DNA of 64,000 bases from an uncultured Gammaproteobacteria bacterium (GCA_946887385.1 CAMPKU010000001.1:1-64000); one strand, 5' to 3'. Counted from the first letter of the stretch, positions 1 through 8,880 are shown. Made by a program: numbers and translations. The notes: a model not told the origin generated them from the letters alone.

Positions 1-2
1 GC

Positions 3-890
3 GGGGACGAGGGGCCCGACACGCCTCCGGACGCCAACGACGAGTACTATTTCTATCAGTCGCTGCTCGGCGCCTGGCCGCCGGAGCTGTGCGACGCGCC
101 TGACCCCGACGAGCGCGCGCTCGCCGCGTTCGCCGAGCGGCTGCGCGGGGCCTTGCGCAAAGCGGCGCGCGAGGCGAAGCGGCACTCGAACTGGGCGTCT
201 CCGGACGAGCGCTACGAAGGCGCGCTCGACGGGCTCGTGGCGGCCGCGCTCGGGCCGCGGCGCAACCCAGAATTTTTCGCGCGGTTCGCTGCGTTCGCGA
301 GCCGCGTGGCGCGACTCGGCGTGCACAACAGCTTGGTGCAGCTCGCGCTGAAGCTCACGGCGCCCGGCGTGCCGGATCTCTATCGAGGCACGGAGCTTTG
401 GGACTTCAGTCTCGTGGATCCCGACAATCGCCGCTCCGTGGATTTCGCGCGGCGCGCGGCGCTGCTCGCGGCGGTGGAGGAAGACCTCGCGCAGGATGCG
501 GTCGGCGCGTTCGAGCGCTGGCTCGCGGATTGGCACGACGGACGCGTGAAGCTCGCGGCGACCAGAGCGCTCCTCAAGCTGCGCATGCGCGAGCCAGAGG
601 TATTTTTGGCGGGCGATTACGTGGCATGCACCGTCAGCGGGCCGCGCGCGGAGGAGATCGTCGCGTACGCACGCCGCCGCGAGGGGCGCGTCGTGGTGAC
701 GGCCGCGCAGCGCTTCCCCGCGCGCGCGGCGCGCAGCCGTGATTGGCGCGGCACCGAGATTCGCTTGCCCGAGGGCGTCGCGGGCCTCGCGGACGTGCTC
801 ACGGGCCGTTCGGTGCGGGGCGATGCACTCGATCCGGCGGAGCTCTTCACGCCGTTGCCTATTGCCGTGCTCGCGGCGCCGCATGCCTAA
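3..890 (+). CDS. treY: Malto-oligosyltrehalose synthase, C-terminal part (5' end outside window)
   Basis: C-terminal 295 residues of a GH13 malto-oligosyltrehalose synthase, which converts the reducing-end linkage of malto-oligosaccharides into a trehalosyl end for TreZ to cleave. The frame is open to the window edge, so the catalytic barrel lies outside. Signatures seen are DEYYFYQSLLGAWP at the beginning, NWASPDERYE, APGVPDLYRGTELWD and DPDNRRSVDF, all in the order expected for TreY C-termini. The stop lies inside the first codons of the next gene (8-base overlap), implying translational coupling to a DNA-repair gene, which is an unusual partner. The family assignment is secure; whether TreZ lies upstream cannot be seen. 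Confidence 0.93.
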   Translation, partial: GDEGPDTPPDANDEYYFYQSLLGAWPPELCDAPDPDERALAAFAERLRGALRKAAREAKRHSNWASPDERYEGALDGLVAAALGPRRNPEFFARFAAFASRVARLGVHNSLVQLALKLTAPGVPDLYRGTELWDFSLVDPDNRRSVDFARRAALLAAVEEDLAQDAVGAFERWLADWHDGRVKLAATRALLKLRMREPEVFLAGDYVACTVSGPRAEEIVAYARRREGRVVVTAAQRFPARAARSRDWRGTEIRLPEGVAGLADVLTGRSVRGDALDPAELFTPLPIAVLAAPHA

Positions 891-1560
891 GCCGAAGCGC
901 GACGGCGGCGAACCGGCGGAAGCGCAAACGTCGCCCAACGGAGCGGCCGACTTTTTACCCGCGAGGCCATCGCTGCGCGCAGCGCGCACCGCCGCGGCGG
1001 AGTGCCGCGGCTGCGGCCTGTACCGCCGTGCAACGCAAACGGTATTCGGCGAGGGCAACGCGCACGCGCCGCTCATGCTCGTAGGCGAAACGCCCGGCGA
1101 TCGCGAGGACTTGGCCGGCCGGCCGTTCGTGGGTCCGGCCGGCGGATTGCTGGATCGCGCGCTCGCCGCCGCAGACATCGACCGCACCGGCGTGTACGTG
1201 ACGAACGCCGTGAAGCACTTCAAGTGGGAGCCGCGCGGCAAGCGCCGGCTGCACAAACGCCCATCGCCCAGCGAGATCGGCGCGTGTTTGCCATGGCTGC
1301 AGTTCGAGATCGACGTGGTGCGCCCGAAGGTCATCGTCTGTCTCGGCGCCACCGCGGCCCAAGCGCTCCTCGGCCGCAGCTTCTCGGTTACGCGCGAACG
1401 CGGCCGGCTCATGCCGTCGCAGTTGGCGCCGTTCATCCTCGCCACACTGCACCCGTCGGCGCTGCTGCGAATTCGGGAGTCCGGCGACCGGCACGCGGCC
1501 TTCGAGCGCTTCGTGGCGGACCTGGTTGTGGCAAAAGATGCGGAGCGCACTCCGCCGTGA
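883..1560 (+). CDS. udgX: UdgX-family uracil-DNA glycosylase / uracil-DNA crosslinking protein
   Basis: A 225-residue member of the uracil-DNA glycosylase superfamily. Cys41 and Cys44 form a CxxC and, with Cys134 and the VIVCLG cysteine, are the likely 4Fe-4S ligands of the family-4/UdgX group. Motif A reads GETPGDRED (residues 68-76) followed by LAGRPFVGPAG, and the closing motif is HPSALLRI. The diagnostic UdgX loop is present as KRRLH (residues 120-124). In characterised UdgX the loop is KRRIH and its histidine forms a covalent bond with the excised-uracil site; here isoleucine is replaced by leucine and the histidine is kept. The ATG at 883 is chosen because the sequence before it belongs to treY. 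Its stop overlaps the next gene (ATGA). Confidence 0.9.
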   Translation: MPKPKRDGGEPAEAQTSPNGAADFLPARPSLRAARTAAAECRGCGLYRRATQTVFGEGNAHAPLMLVGETPGDREDLAGRPFVGPAGGLLDRALAAADIDRTGVYVTNAVKHFKWEPRGKRRLHKRPSPSEIGACLPWLQFEIDVVRPKVIVCLGATAAQALLGRSFSVTRERGRLMPSQLAPFILATLHPSALLRIRESGDRHAAFERFVADLVVAKDAERTPP

Positions 1561-3104
1561 TGCTGCACGAGCTAGCGGCCGTATCCGCGTCGCTTGCGGC
1601 CACGCGCGGGCGCGGCGACAAAGTACGCTTGCTCGCCGATTGCTTGCGCGCGTTTCAGCCCGATGAGCGCGAGACGGGCGTGGCGTGGCTTGCCGGCGTG
1701 CTGCGCGGCGGCAAGGTGAGCCTGGGGCCTGCCGCGGTGTACGCCGCGCGCGGCGCACCGGCCTCGAAGCCGAGCCTTTCGCTAGGCGATGTGGCGCGCG
1801 CGCTCGATGTGCTGCGCGAGATCAAAGGTAAGGGCTCGGCGCTGCGGCGCGAGCAAGCGCTCAAGAGCCTGTTCGCAGCCGCCACGGAGCTCGAGCAGGA
1901 ATTCTTGACGGGCCTTCTGCTCGGCGAGCTGCGCCAGGGCGCGCTCGAAGGTGTCATGGCCGAAGCCATCGCGGCCGCCGCCGGCTTGCCGGCCGGCAAC
2001 GTGCGCCGCGCGATCATGCTGGCCGGCGGCGTTGGGCCCGTGGCGAGCGCGGCGCTCGCAAGCGGGTTGGCCGGCCTCGAGCAATTTCGGCTCTCGCTGT
2101 ATGAGCCGCTCGCTCCGATGCTGGCGAGCCCCACGGCCGATGTGGACAGCGCGCTCGCGGCGCTCGGCTCGGCGGTGCTCGAGTACAAGCTCGACGGCGC
2201 TCGCGTGCAAATTCACAAAGGCGATGCGGGTGTCCGCGTGTACTCGCGAACGGGGCGCGACGTGACGGCGAGCGTGCCCGAGATCGAAAGCGCGCTGGCG
2301 GCGCTGCCTGTGGGCGCCGCAATCCTCGATGGCGAAGTGCTCGCGCTCACGAGTGAAGGGCGAGCGCGACCGTTCCAGGACACGATGCGCCGCTTCGGCC
2401 GCAAGCTCGACGTGGCAGCGCTCAGGGCCAAACTGCCGCTGTCCGTATTCTGTTTCGATTGCTTGCACGTCGATGGCGACGATCTCATCGATAGCCCGCT
2501 TCAGCAGCGGCTCGACCGGCTCGCGCGGATCGTGCCCGAGCTGCTGACGGTGCCGCGCCTGCTCACGAGCGATCGCGCCGCCGCGCAGGCGTTTCTTGCC
2601 GAAGCGTTGGCGCTGGGGCACGAGGGCGTCATGGCGAAAGCGCCCGCGAGCCTCTACGAGGCGGGCAATCGCGGCGCCGCGTGGCTCAAGATCAAGGTCG
2701 CGCACACGCTCGATCTCGTCGTGCTGGCTGCGGAGTGGGGTAGCGGCAGGCGCGAAGGGTGGCTCAGTAACCTGCACCTCGGCGCGCGCGATCCCGGCGG
2801 CGGCTTCGTCATGCTCGGCAAGACCTTCAAAGGTCTCAGCGACGAGCTGCTCGAATGGCAGACAGAAAAGCTCAAGGCACTGGCCGTCCACCCGCAGGCC
2901 GGCGGGTACGTCGTCGAAGTAGAGCCCAAGCTCGTCGTGGAGATCGCATTCAACGACCTGCAAGTGAGCCGCCGTTATCCCGGCGGGCTCGCGCTGCGAT
3001 TCGCGCGCGTCGTGCGCTACCGGCCCGACAAAGGGCCCGAGGACGCCGATACGATCGACACGGTGCGCGCAATAGCGGCAGCGCAACGCGGCGGCGCGAC
3101 GTAA
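1560..3104 (+). CDS. ATP-dependent DNA ligase (LigB/archaeal type)
   Basis: A 514-residue ATP-dependent DNA ligase that seals nicks through a lysyl-AMP intermediate. The N-terminal DNA-binding domain (about residues 1-200) is followed by adenylation motif I, EYKLDGARVQIH, with Lys210 as the likely nucleophile, then motif III-like SVFCFDCLHVDG, motif IV GHEGVMAK, motif V AAWLKIK, and a C-terminal OB fold. It resembles the archaeal/mycobacterial LigB group rather than the short LigD ligases. The start overlaps the udgX stop as ATGA, so the two are translationally coupled. Bacteria use an NAD-dependent ligase for replication, so this is an accessory repair ligase. The coupling to udgX suggests joint action on uracil or abasic damage (inference). 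Confidence 0.92.
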   Translation: MLHELAAVSASLAATRGRGDKVRLLADCLRAFQPDERETGVAWLAGVLRGGKVSLGPAAVYAARGAPASKPSLSLGDVARALDVLREIKGKGSALRREQALKSLFAAATELEQEFLTGLLLGELRQGALEGVMAEAIAAAAGLPAGNVRRAIMLAGGVGPVASAALASGLAGLEQFRLSLYEPLAPMLASPTADVDSALAALGSAVLEYKLDGARVQIHKGDAGVRVYSRTGRDVTASVPEIESALAALPVGAAILDGEVLALTSEGRARPFQDTMRRFGRKLDVAALRAKLPLSVFCFDCLHVDGDDLIDSPLQQRLDRLARIVPELLTVPRLLTSDRAAAQAFLAEALALGHEGVMAKAPASLYEAGNRGAAWLKIKVAHTLDLVVLAAEWGSGRREGWLSNLHLGARDPGGGFVMLGKTFKGLSDELLEWQTEKLKALAVHPQAGGYVVEVEPKLVVEIAFNDLQVSRRYPGGLALRFARVVRYRPDKGPEDADTIDTVRAIAAAQRGGAT

Positions 3105-3118
3105 CCGCAGCGGCGTAG

Positions 3119-3134
3119 TGGCACGCACCTTGCA
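3119..3134 (+). promoter_or_regulatory. Sigma-54 (-24/-12) promoter
   Basis: TGGCACGCACCTTGCA: a perfect GG-N10-GC arrangement with both consensus boxes, in the gap after the ligase and 43 bases before the lipoprotein start. Confidence 0.8.
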
Positions 3135-3176
3135 CCGCCCGCGCGAAGCGCTCCAACCACGACAAGGAGGCCCAGG

Positions 3177-3608
3177 ATGGACACGCGCATAGGGGCTTGC
3201 TGCGGCGCGGCGATCTTGGCGGCCGGTTGTGCCGCCACCGCGCCACGAACGGATGCCGGCGACCGCGCGGCCGCTGAGAGCGAAACGGATTGTCTGCGGA
3301 CGTCGTTGATAAGCGATTGGGATGCGCTCGATCAGCGCAACCTCATCGTGTACGAGAGCGGCCGGCGGCCATTTCACGTGGAGCTGGCACAGACGTGCTT
3401 CGGCGTCGATTTTGCCACGGTGATCGCGTTCTACGACCGCCGAGCCGACGAGCGCATTTGCGGTTTCGGCATGGACCGCGTGATCGTCGATCGCACGATT
3501 CCCGAAAGCTGCGCGATTGCCGCCGTCGACGAGCTCACCGACGAGCAGGCCGAGGCATTGAAGCAGCGCGCCGATGATGCCGGCTCGTTGGGAGCCGGCC
3601 GCCGGTAA
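3177..3608 (+). CDS. DUF6491-type lipoprotein
   Basis: A 143-residue protein beginning with a lipoprotein signal (ILAAGC, lipidation Cys18). The mature part contains CLRTSLISDWDALDQRNLIV and later cysteines in TCFGVDF, RICGFG and ESCAIA, the layout of the DUF6491 family, whose function is unknown. An AAGGAGG ribosome site lies 7-8 bases before the ATG. It is a single-gene unit behind a sigma-54 type promoter, with its own intergenic space on both sides. The predicted location is the inner face of the outer membrane or the periplasm. The lipobox is clear; the DUF assignment is from memory of the family pattern. Confidence 0.8.
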   Translation: MDTRIGACCGAAILAAGCAATAPRTDAGDRAAAESETDCLRTSLISDWDALDQRNLIVYESGRRPFHVELAQTCFGVDFATVIAFYDRRADERICGFGMDRVIVDRTIPESCAIAAVDELTDEQAEALKQRADDAGSLGAGRR

Positions 3609-3803
3609 GGGCGCGAGAACGGCGCCGAGCGCGTGCCGGCGTTGCGTCGGAGAGGTCGGACGGCCACGCCGTCCTTGACGGGGCGCGTGGTATCTCCGAG
3701 CGCCCGGCGCGGCAGCTTGTGCGGCGTCGGCCTACGGCAGCGATCATCGGTCCGTCCTCGCGCCGCGGGTGAACTGCAAAGAGCATGCCACGCTTCTCCC
3801 TTC

Positions 3804-3819
3804 TGGCACGCCGCTTGCA
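3804..3819 (+). promoter_or_regulatory. Sigma-54 (-24/-12) promoter
   Basis: TGGCACGCCGCTTGCA, perfect boxes, 44 bases before the CBS-domain gene. The 254-base gap between 3609 and 3862 otherwise contains only a short GC hairpin at 3658-3674. Confidence 0.8.
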
Positions 3820-3862
3820 AAGGCTTCGGCCGCAGACGTTCAAGCCATTGAGGAACTCGACG

Positions 3863-4282
3863 ATGCAAATACAAGACGTCATGACGGCCGACGTCAGCTG
3901 CGTTCGGCCGGACACCCCAATCCTGGAAATCGCTCGCAAGATGCGCGACGGCGACATCGGCTCGACACCGGTCATCGAAAACGATCGGCTCGTAGGTATG
4001 GTCACGGACCGCGACATCGTCGTGCGCTTGGTTGCAGACGGAGCCGACATCGGCGCTAGAACCGCGCGCGACGCGATGTCGCCCGGCATTCTCTACTGCT
4101 TCGCCGACGAGAGCGTCGAGGCCGTGCTCGAGAACATGGGCGAGCGGCAGATCCGCCGCCTGCCTGTCGTCAACCGCGACAAACAACTCGTCGGAGTCGT
4201 ATCGCTCGGCGATCTGTCGCTCACCGGTAGGAACAAAGCTGCCGGCGAAGCGCTGCAGGAGATCTCCCAACCCGGGCATTAG
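3863..4282 (+). CDS. Two-CBS-domain protein
   Basis: A 139-residue cytoplasmic protein made almost entirely of a tandem CBS pair: the first (about residues 7-60) includes MTADVSCVRPDTPILE and LVGMVTDRDIV; the second (about 72-125) includes DAMSPGILYCFADES and LVGVVSLGDLS. CBS pairs bind adenosyl nucleotides and often report energy status. There is no fused catalytic domain. GAGGA at 3850-3854 sets the ATG at 3863 rather than an upstream in-frame ATG. It sits alone between a sigma-54 type promoter and a membrane-protein gene 13 bases downstream, so the two are probably co-transcribed. The ligand and partner are unknown. Confidence 0.88.
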   Translation: MQIQDVMTADVSCVRPDTPILEIARKMRDGDIGSTPVIENDRLVGMVTDRDIVVRLVADGADIGARTARDAMSPGILYCFADESVEAVLENMGERQIRRLPVVNRDKQLVGVVSLGDLSLTGRNKAAGEALQEISQPGH

Positions 4283-4295
4283 CCACGGAGGCACT

Positions 4296-5063
4296 ATGCG
4301 TCCAACGATCGTGATTGCGGTTCTCTTGGCCGTTGCCGTGGTCACGGCTGTCGCGCTGCGCTATGGCGCCCGCCAGCTCGACAGCGCCGTGGCGGCCACG
4401 ATCGAGCGCCACGGCAGCGCCGTGACGGGCACCGACGTGAGCGTCGACGGCATCGACTTGGCGCTCACCGCCGGCCGTGCCGAGCTCGCGGGCCTCACCG
4501 TAGATAATCCGCGCGGCTACGAGACCGACTACGCCGTGCGAATCGGCAGCGCAACCGTGGAGCTCGACGTGGGCTCGTTGGCCGGCGACGTGCCCGTCAT
4601 CGAGGAGCTCGTTTTGAATGGTGCGCTGATCAACGCCGAGCAGCGCGAGGCCGCGAGCAATCTCACGGATATCCAGAGCCATGCCACGTCCTCCTCGGGC
4701 GAATCGACGGGCGAGCCGGGCAGGATCGTGGTGGAGCGGTTCCGCGTGGAAAATGCGCGCCTGCTGCTCACATCCAAGTACTTGAGCGAGCCGGAGGAGC
4801 TCACGCTCGCCGACGTGGTGGTCGACGACATCGGCGGGACCGCCGGCGTTACCTACGCCGAGGCCGCCGAAGCAATGCTGCTGCCGGTGCTGGCTGCGGC
4901 GCGCTCGGCCGCGGCGGACCGGCTGCGGGCCGTAGCGGCGGATGCGGCGGCCGAGGCGGCACGCGAGGAGGTTGGCGAGGAGGTCGAGCAGCTTCGCGAC
5001 GAAGCGGACGAGGCCGAACGAGAGCTCAGCGAGAAGGTCGAGGAGCTACGAGATCGCGGCTGA
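4296..5063 (+). CDS. Membrane-anchored AsmA-like protein with coiled-coil tail
   Basis: A 255-residue protein with one N-terminal membrane segment (about residues 3-22), then a periplasmic region with repeated beta-rich patterns (VSVDGIDLALTAGRAELAGL, LVLNGALINAE) resembling the AsmA/DUF748 superfamily. Its C-terminal 70 residues are Ala/Glu/Arg-rich and predicted to form a coiled coil. AsmA-like proteins participate in envelope lipid or outer-membrane homeostasis. GGAG lies 8 bases before the ATG. It follows the CBS gene by 13 bases and is probably in the same unit. Its 3' end overlaps the end of the convergent glycosyltransferase by 38 bases. The family call is moderate; function is not established. 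Confidence 0.65.
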   Translation: MRPTIVIAVLLAVAVVTAVALRYGARQLDSAVAATIERHGSAVTGTDVSVDGIDLALTAGRAELAGLTVDNPRGYETDYAVRIGSATVELDVGSLAGDVPVIEELVLNGALINAEQREAASNLTDIQSHATSSSGESTGEPGRIVVERFRVENARLLLTSKYLSEPEELTLADVVVDDIGGTAGVTYAEAAEAMLLPVLAAARSAAADRLRAVAADAAAEAAREEVGEEVEQLRDEADEAERELSEKVEELRDRG

Positions 5064-6216
5064 CGCGGGCAGGGATTCCCGCGGTAGAGCAAAGCAGGGA
5101 GCCATTGCCGGAACCGCGCGCGAGATCGAGCAGGCGGGCCAGCCGTTCGATGTTCGATTCGGCGTGATGCTCGAGCGCGTAGCGGCGTGCGCGTGCGCCG
5201 ATTGCAGCGCACTTGTCCGGGTCGTCGAGCAGCGCGACCACGCGGTGGCACAGTAAGTCCTCGCTGCCCGCCACCGTGCCGAGGCCGCCGCGGCTCAAAA
5301 TGCGATCGGGATCCACGCGTAGGGTGACCACGGGCACGCGCCGCATCCACGCTTGGATGAACGTGTTGGAGAACCCCTCGTAATCGCTGGTGTTGACGAG
5401 CAAGTCGCTCTGCTCCAGCACGCCGTTCACTTCGGACTGGGTCAGCGCTCCGCGGTACTCGATGTTCGGCGTTGCGGCAATCTCGGCCAGCTGCTGCTTC
5501 GTCCAGGTGCTGTCGTCGATTGCGTCGCCGATCATCACGAAGCGTACGTCGGCCCGATGCGCGAGCTGACGCGCGAGCCGCACGAACGCGCCGGGGTTCT
5601 TCAGCGGCTTCAAGTTGGCGATCCAGGCCACTTGCTTCAGTTGAGCGCCGTTCCTGCCGCAGTCGGGCGCGGCCGGGTGAAAGTTCGGCAACACGTGCAC
5701 GGGCGCGCGCGGGAAGGCCGCGCGGAGCCGCGTTCGCTGGAACTCCGTTTGCGCGAGAATCAGCGTCGCGTTCCGAATGCCGAAGTTCAGGAACAGGCGC
5801 TCGAGGTGGCGGTGCACGTGCGGCCAGGGCGCGTCCTCGGGTTCCACGCTGCGGTCGCTCGTCACGCGCCAAATCATCTTGCAGCCGTGCCGCCTTGCGT
5901 ACAGCGCGGCGATGCCGGTGTGTGCCGAGCCGACGAACTGCAAAATGATGTCGGGCCGCTCGCGCCGGAGCGCACGATAGAGGCGCACCACGTCGAAGAA
6001 TGAACCGTAGCGGCGCACTCCGCGATGATCGGAGAACGGCACGATGCGGTAGCCTTCGGGCGTGAATTCCGGAGCCGCGCGCGTCGTGAGATACGCGATG
6101 TCGACGTCGTAATGCTCGAGCAAGTAGTCGACGAGCACTTTTGCCTGATACTGGGAGCCGCCCATCAGCGCTTCCCAGTGCGCGGGCACGAGTATGCAGA
6201 GCTTCGCGCGCGTCAA
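5026..6216 (-). CDS. Glycosyltransferase, GT4-like
   Basis: About 396 residues, last gene of a seven-gene minus-strand operon. It has a GT-B fold: N-terminal ILVPAHWEALMGGSQYQAK, the linker HVLPNFHPA, and donor-domain sequence NTSDYEGFSNTFIQAWMRR. The usual EX7E donor motif reads EX7Q here. The start is taken as the TTG overlapping the preceding sulfotransferase stop (TTGA) because homologous sequence begins there; an internal ATG at Met18 is the alternative. It presumably transfers a sugar onto the lipid-linked polysaccharide intermediate at the cytoplasmic face. Donor and acceptor cannot be read from sequence. Confidence 0.85.
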   Translation of the reverse strand: MTRAKLCILVPAHWEALMGGSQYQAKVLVDYLLEHYDVDIAYLTTRAAPEFTPEGYRIVPFSDHRGVRRYGSFFDVVRLYRALRRERPDIILQFVGSAHTGIAALYARRHGCKMIWRVTSDRSVEPEDAPWPHVHRHLERLFLNFGIRNATLILAQTEFQRTRLRAAFPRAPVHVLPNFHPAAPDCGRNGAQLKQVAWIANLKPLKNPGAFVRLARQLAHRADVRFVMIGDAIDDSTWTKQQLAEIAATPNIEYRGALTQSEVNGVLEQSDLLVNTSDYEGFSNTFIQAWMRRVPVVTLRVDPDRILSRGGLGTVAGSEDLLCHRVVALLDDPDKCAAIGARARRYALEHHAESNIERLARLLDLARGSGNGSLLCSTAGIPARVSRDLVAPRPSR

Positions 6217-7031
6217 GCCGCGGCTCCCAGCGTCCGCAACGTCCGGGCGCGCGTGTACACGGGCAAACAGAGCCGATCCACGTACTCGGCGTCGCGGGCA
6301 TTGAGCCGATTGCCCTTGGAGACGCTGCGGTTGTGCAGCAAGGCTGCGAGGCCCGTATCGTAATTCAGCCCGGCAAAGGCGCAGAGCTGCGGCAGGAGCG
6401 TGAGCTTCGACGCCGTGAGCTCGTCGTAGTCCACCACGGCCATGCGCGCGCCGAGCCGCTCGGCGAGCTCGAACGTTTGGCCCGTCTTCGCCATGTATGA
6501 CGCGCACGCCTTCGCGAGGCGCGACGGCCCGAGCCAGGAGGTGCCGAATGCTGCCGGCTCTTCCGCCTCGACCTGGGCACCGCAGGCGTCGAACAAACGG
6601 TTCAACGCGCCGCGTTTCCAATTGTTCAGCATCGAGTACACCACCGATCGCGGCTCGCGCAGCATCCAGATCAAATGGAAGCCGCTGTGCTCGAAGTACT
6701 CTGGAAAGCGATCGTTGAGATAGGTGGTTTGAAAACAGTGCCGTCCTTCCATGGCGCGCGCCGCATGGCCTGCCAGGAGCAACGCGCCGTCGAGCTCGTC
6801 GTCGTCGCCGAACGAGTGATCCACCATGCCGTCGGCGCGCTTGAGCAGCCTCGCCAGCGCCGTAGTGCCGGAGCGCTGGCAGCCTGCGACCAAGATAGGT
6901 TCCACGTAGTCGTCGAGCCGCGCGAGCAACGGTTGGCCGGGGCGCTTCACCACGGAGTGGAATGCGGCCCAGGAGCGAATCGGCGGACCATTCCAGACGA
7001 CGGGGCGGTTGTAACGTAGCGCGCTATCCAT
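6213..7031 (-). CDS. PAPS-dependent sulfotransferase-like protein
   Basis: A 272-residue P-loop sulfotransferase. The 5'-phosphosulfate loop is VAGCQRSGTTALARLL and the 3'-phosphate site is REPRSVVYSML, both in canonical form. VDYDELTAS near residue 205 is also typical. It would transfer sulfate from PAPS to a hydroxyl of the growing glycan (inference). Its ATG overlaps the end of the upstream asparagine-synthetase-like gene by 8 bases and its stop overlaps the next glycosyltransferase. A second, diverged paralogue is encoded at 37465-38319; the shared stretch DDELDGALLLAG shows common descent. Confidence 0.85.
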   Translation of the reverse strand: MDSALRYNRPVVWNGPPIRSWAAFHSVVKRPGQPLLARLDDYVEPILVAGCQRSGTTALARLLKRADGMVDHSFGDDDELDGALLLAGHAARAMEGRHCFQTTYLNDRFPEYFEHSGFHLIWMLREPRSVVYSMLNNWKRGALNRLFDACGAQVEAEEPAAFGTSWLGPSRLAKACASYMAKTGQTFELAERLGARMAVVDYDELTASKLTLLPQLCAFAGLNYDTGLAALLHNRSVSKGNRLNARDAEYVDRLCLPVYTRARTLRTLGAAA

Positions 7032-8865
7032 GTGCGGTTCCTGTGCGAGCCAGTGCGGCGTTTGCGGAGACGTGCGAAATTCGTGCCGGGGCCGCTTCGA
7101 GCGGTGCGCCGCGGCGGTCCAAGTAAAGACGGCTCCACAGCTCCGTCAGGAGCAGCGACCACAGACGGTAGATGCGCTCGCGGCCGTAGGGCCGGCCCGC
7201 GGGTCTTTGCCGTAGTGCCGCCACGTAACTGGGATCGAACAAGCCGCGCTCGACAACGGCGCGGCGCGAAAGCAGCTCGTCGGCCATGCTGTCGAGCACC
7301 TCGCACAGCGCGAGGTCGTGCTTCATGCGGTTGAAACTCTTGCCGACAGCCAGCGCTTGCGGCGGCAGCAAGCCCGAGCACGCCTTGCGCAGAATGTACT
7401 TCTGCGTGGTGCCGCGAATCTTGAGCCGATCGGGGATGGCGAACGCGGCGGCGATGAAGGCAGGGTTTGTGTGCTGTGCGTTCATCCGCACGCCGACAGA
7501 GCTATACAGGTGCTCGATGGCAACCTGGTACGGATTCAGCATCACGTTACGGCGCAGGAACGCCGTCAACGGCTGCGACGTTTCGCGGGGAAAACCCTTG
7601 AACGGCGCGAGCCGCTGTGCGCCGATCACTTCCGGTGCCGGGAAATCCGAGCCGCGGAAGTATGCATAGCGCAGCGCACGTCCGGCGGTTGTGTGCGGCT
7701 CGACGCTGCGGAAGGTGAAGTCGTAGAACTGCTGGAGCGGATCGCGCGCGAGCGGCAGCTTGTTCGCAAGATCCACCAGCCGATGACGCGGCAGGCCCGC
7801 GAACAGCCCGTCGAGACCGAATCCGGCCAGGATCACATCGACGAAGCGCGCGGCTTCGCGCGCCGCGACGAACAGGTAGGCGATGTCCTCGCGGCCGATC
7901 GGCTCCTCGAGGTGCCACACCATCTCGGGTAGCAGCGCGGGCAGGTCGGCCGGCGCGAGGACGATCTCGTGATGCTGCGTGCCGAGGGTCTCGGCGACGC
8001 GGGCTGCGCCGACGATCTCGCGATCATCGGCGCCATAGCCGGCCGTGAACGTGTGCAGCGGCCGATTGCCGATCACGTGTCGCGTGCCCCCAGCCACGAC
8101 GGCGGAGTCGAGACCGCCGCTCAAGGAAACGCCGACCCGCGGGTACGCCTTGGTTTGCCAATGCAACGTGTCGAGGAACACTTCGCGAAGCTCGGCCGCG
8201 TGCCGCTGTTCGTCGTCGTGTTGCACGGCAACCGGAACGTTCCAGAAACGCCGCATGCACATTCGGCCGGCGTCGATTTCGAGAACCGTGCCTGGTGCGA
8301 CTGGGTAGATGCCCTCGAGGCAGGTCTCGCCGGGCTTCGTCCATTTCGTGTTTTGCAGCACTTGGATCGCATCGCGATTCGGCCGCGCTTCGACGGTATC
8401 GAGCGCCAGCAGCGCCTTGTACTCGCTCGCGAACGCAAATCTGCCGAAGCGGTCGACGCAAAAATGCAGCGGGGCGTAACCAATGCGGTCGCGCGCGAGT
8501 AGCAGGGTGCGTTCGCGGCTGCGCCACCATGCGAGCGCGAAGGTGCCGGCCAGGCGCTCGAGCGTGTCGGGACCTTCGAGCTCGAGCAGCTCGAGGAGCA
8601 AGGAAGCGTCGCCGGCGGGATCGAGCTGCCCGTCGCCCGCGCGGCCGCGGCGCTGCGCGAGCTGCCAGCGATTGTCGAGAGCTCCGTCGAGTAGGAGCGG
8701 ACCGTCGGTGGCGAGATGGCCGAGCGCTCGACTCTGCATGCCGAGCCAAACGCCCGAGGCCGGCGTCCAATGCGCCGCCAGTGTGCCGCGATGCGCGAGC
8801 CGCGATCCCATCGCTTCGAGATCGCTGCGGGTTGCGTCGCCGATCAGACCGTAGATGGCTACCAT
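7024..8865 (-). CDS. Asparagine-synthetase-like protein without the glutaminase cysteine
   Basis: A 613-residue protein with both AsnB domains: an N-terminal Ntn-glutaminase-like domain (about 1-200) and a C-terminal ATP-pyrophosphatase domain with SGGLDS at 249-254 and the late KSFNRMK segment. The protein begins MVAIYGLIGD, so the catalytic Cys2 of the MCGI start is replaced by Val, and no other start would restore it. The synthetase motif normally written SGEGxDELFxG is AGFGLDGLFAG. It therefore probably cannot use glutamine and is unlikely to make asparagine. By analogy with beta-lactam synthetase it may form an amide from another nucleophile, or be structural. It is flanked by an epimerase and a sulfotransferase. 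Confidence 0.88.
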   Translation of the reverse strand: MVAIYGLIGDATRSDLEAMGSRLAHRGTLAAHWTPASGVWLGMQSRALGHLATDGPLLLDGALDNRWQLAQRRGRAGDGQLDPAGDASLLLELLELEGPDTLERLAGTFALAWWRSRERTLLLARDRIGYAPLHFCVDRFGRFAFASEYKALLALDTVEARPNRDAIQVLQNTKWTKPGETCLEGIYPVAPGTVLEIDAGRMCMRRFWNVPVAVQHDDEQRHAAELREVFLDTLHWQTKAYPRVGVSLSGGLDSAVVAGGTRHVIGNRPLHTFTAGYGADDREIVGAARVAETLGTQHHEIVLAPADLPALLPEMVWHLEEPIGREDIAYLFVAAREAARFVDVILAGFGLDGLFAGLPRHRLVDLANKLPLARDPLQQFYDFTFRSVEPHTTAGRALRYAYFRGSDFPAPEVIGAQRLAPFKGFPRETSQPLTAFLRRNVMLNPYQVAIEHLYSSVGVRMNAQHTNPAFIAAAFAIPDRLKIRGTTQKYILRKACSGLLPPQALAVGKSFNRMKHDLALCEVLDSMADELLSRRAVVERGLFDPSYVAALRQRPAGRPYGRERIYRLWSLLLTELWSRLYLDRRGAPLEAAPARISHVSANAALARTGTAHG

Positions 8866-8880
8866 GATTGTGCGCCCGCC

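Noticed and set aside
1782..3377. A 531-codon open frame antisense to the DNA ligase.
   Set aside because: It lies opposite a gene with all ligase motifs; the translation is Arg/Ala-rich with no domain pattern, as expected of GC-rich antisense frames.
3658..3674. 7-bp hairpin (GGACGGC / GCCGTCC) as terminator after the lipoprotein gene.
   Set aside because: Loop of only 3 bases and no T-run follows; chance stems are common at this GC content.
7024..8865. Annotation as a true asparagine synthetase (asnB).
   Set aside because: The nucleophilic Cys2 and the SGEGxDE motif are both changed, and the context is a polysaccharide operon.
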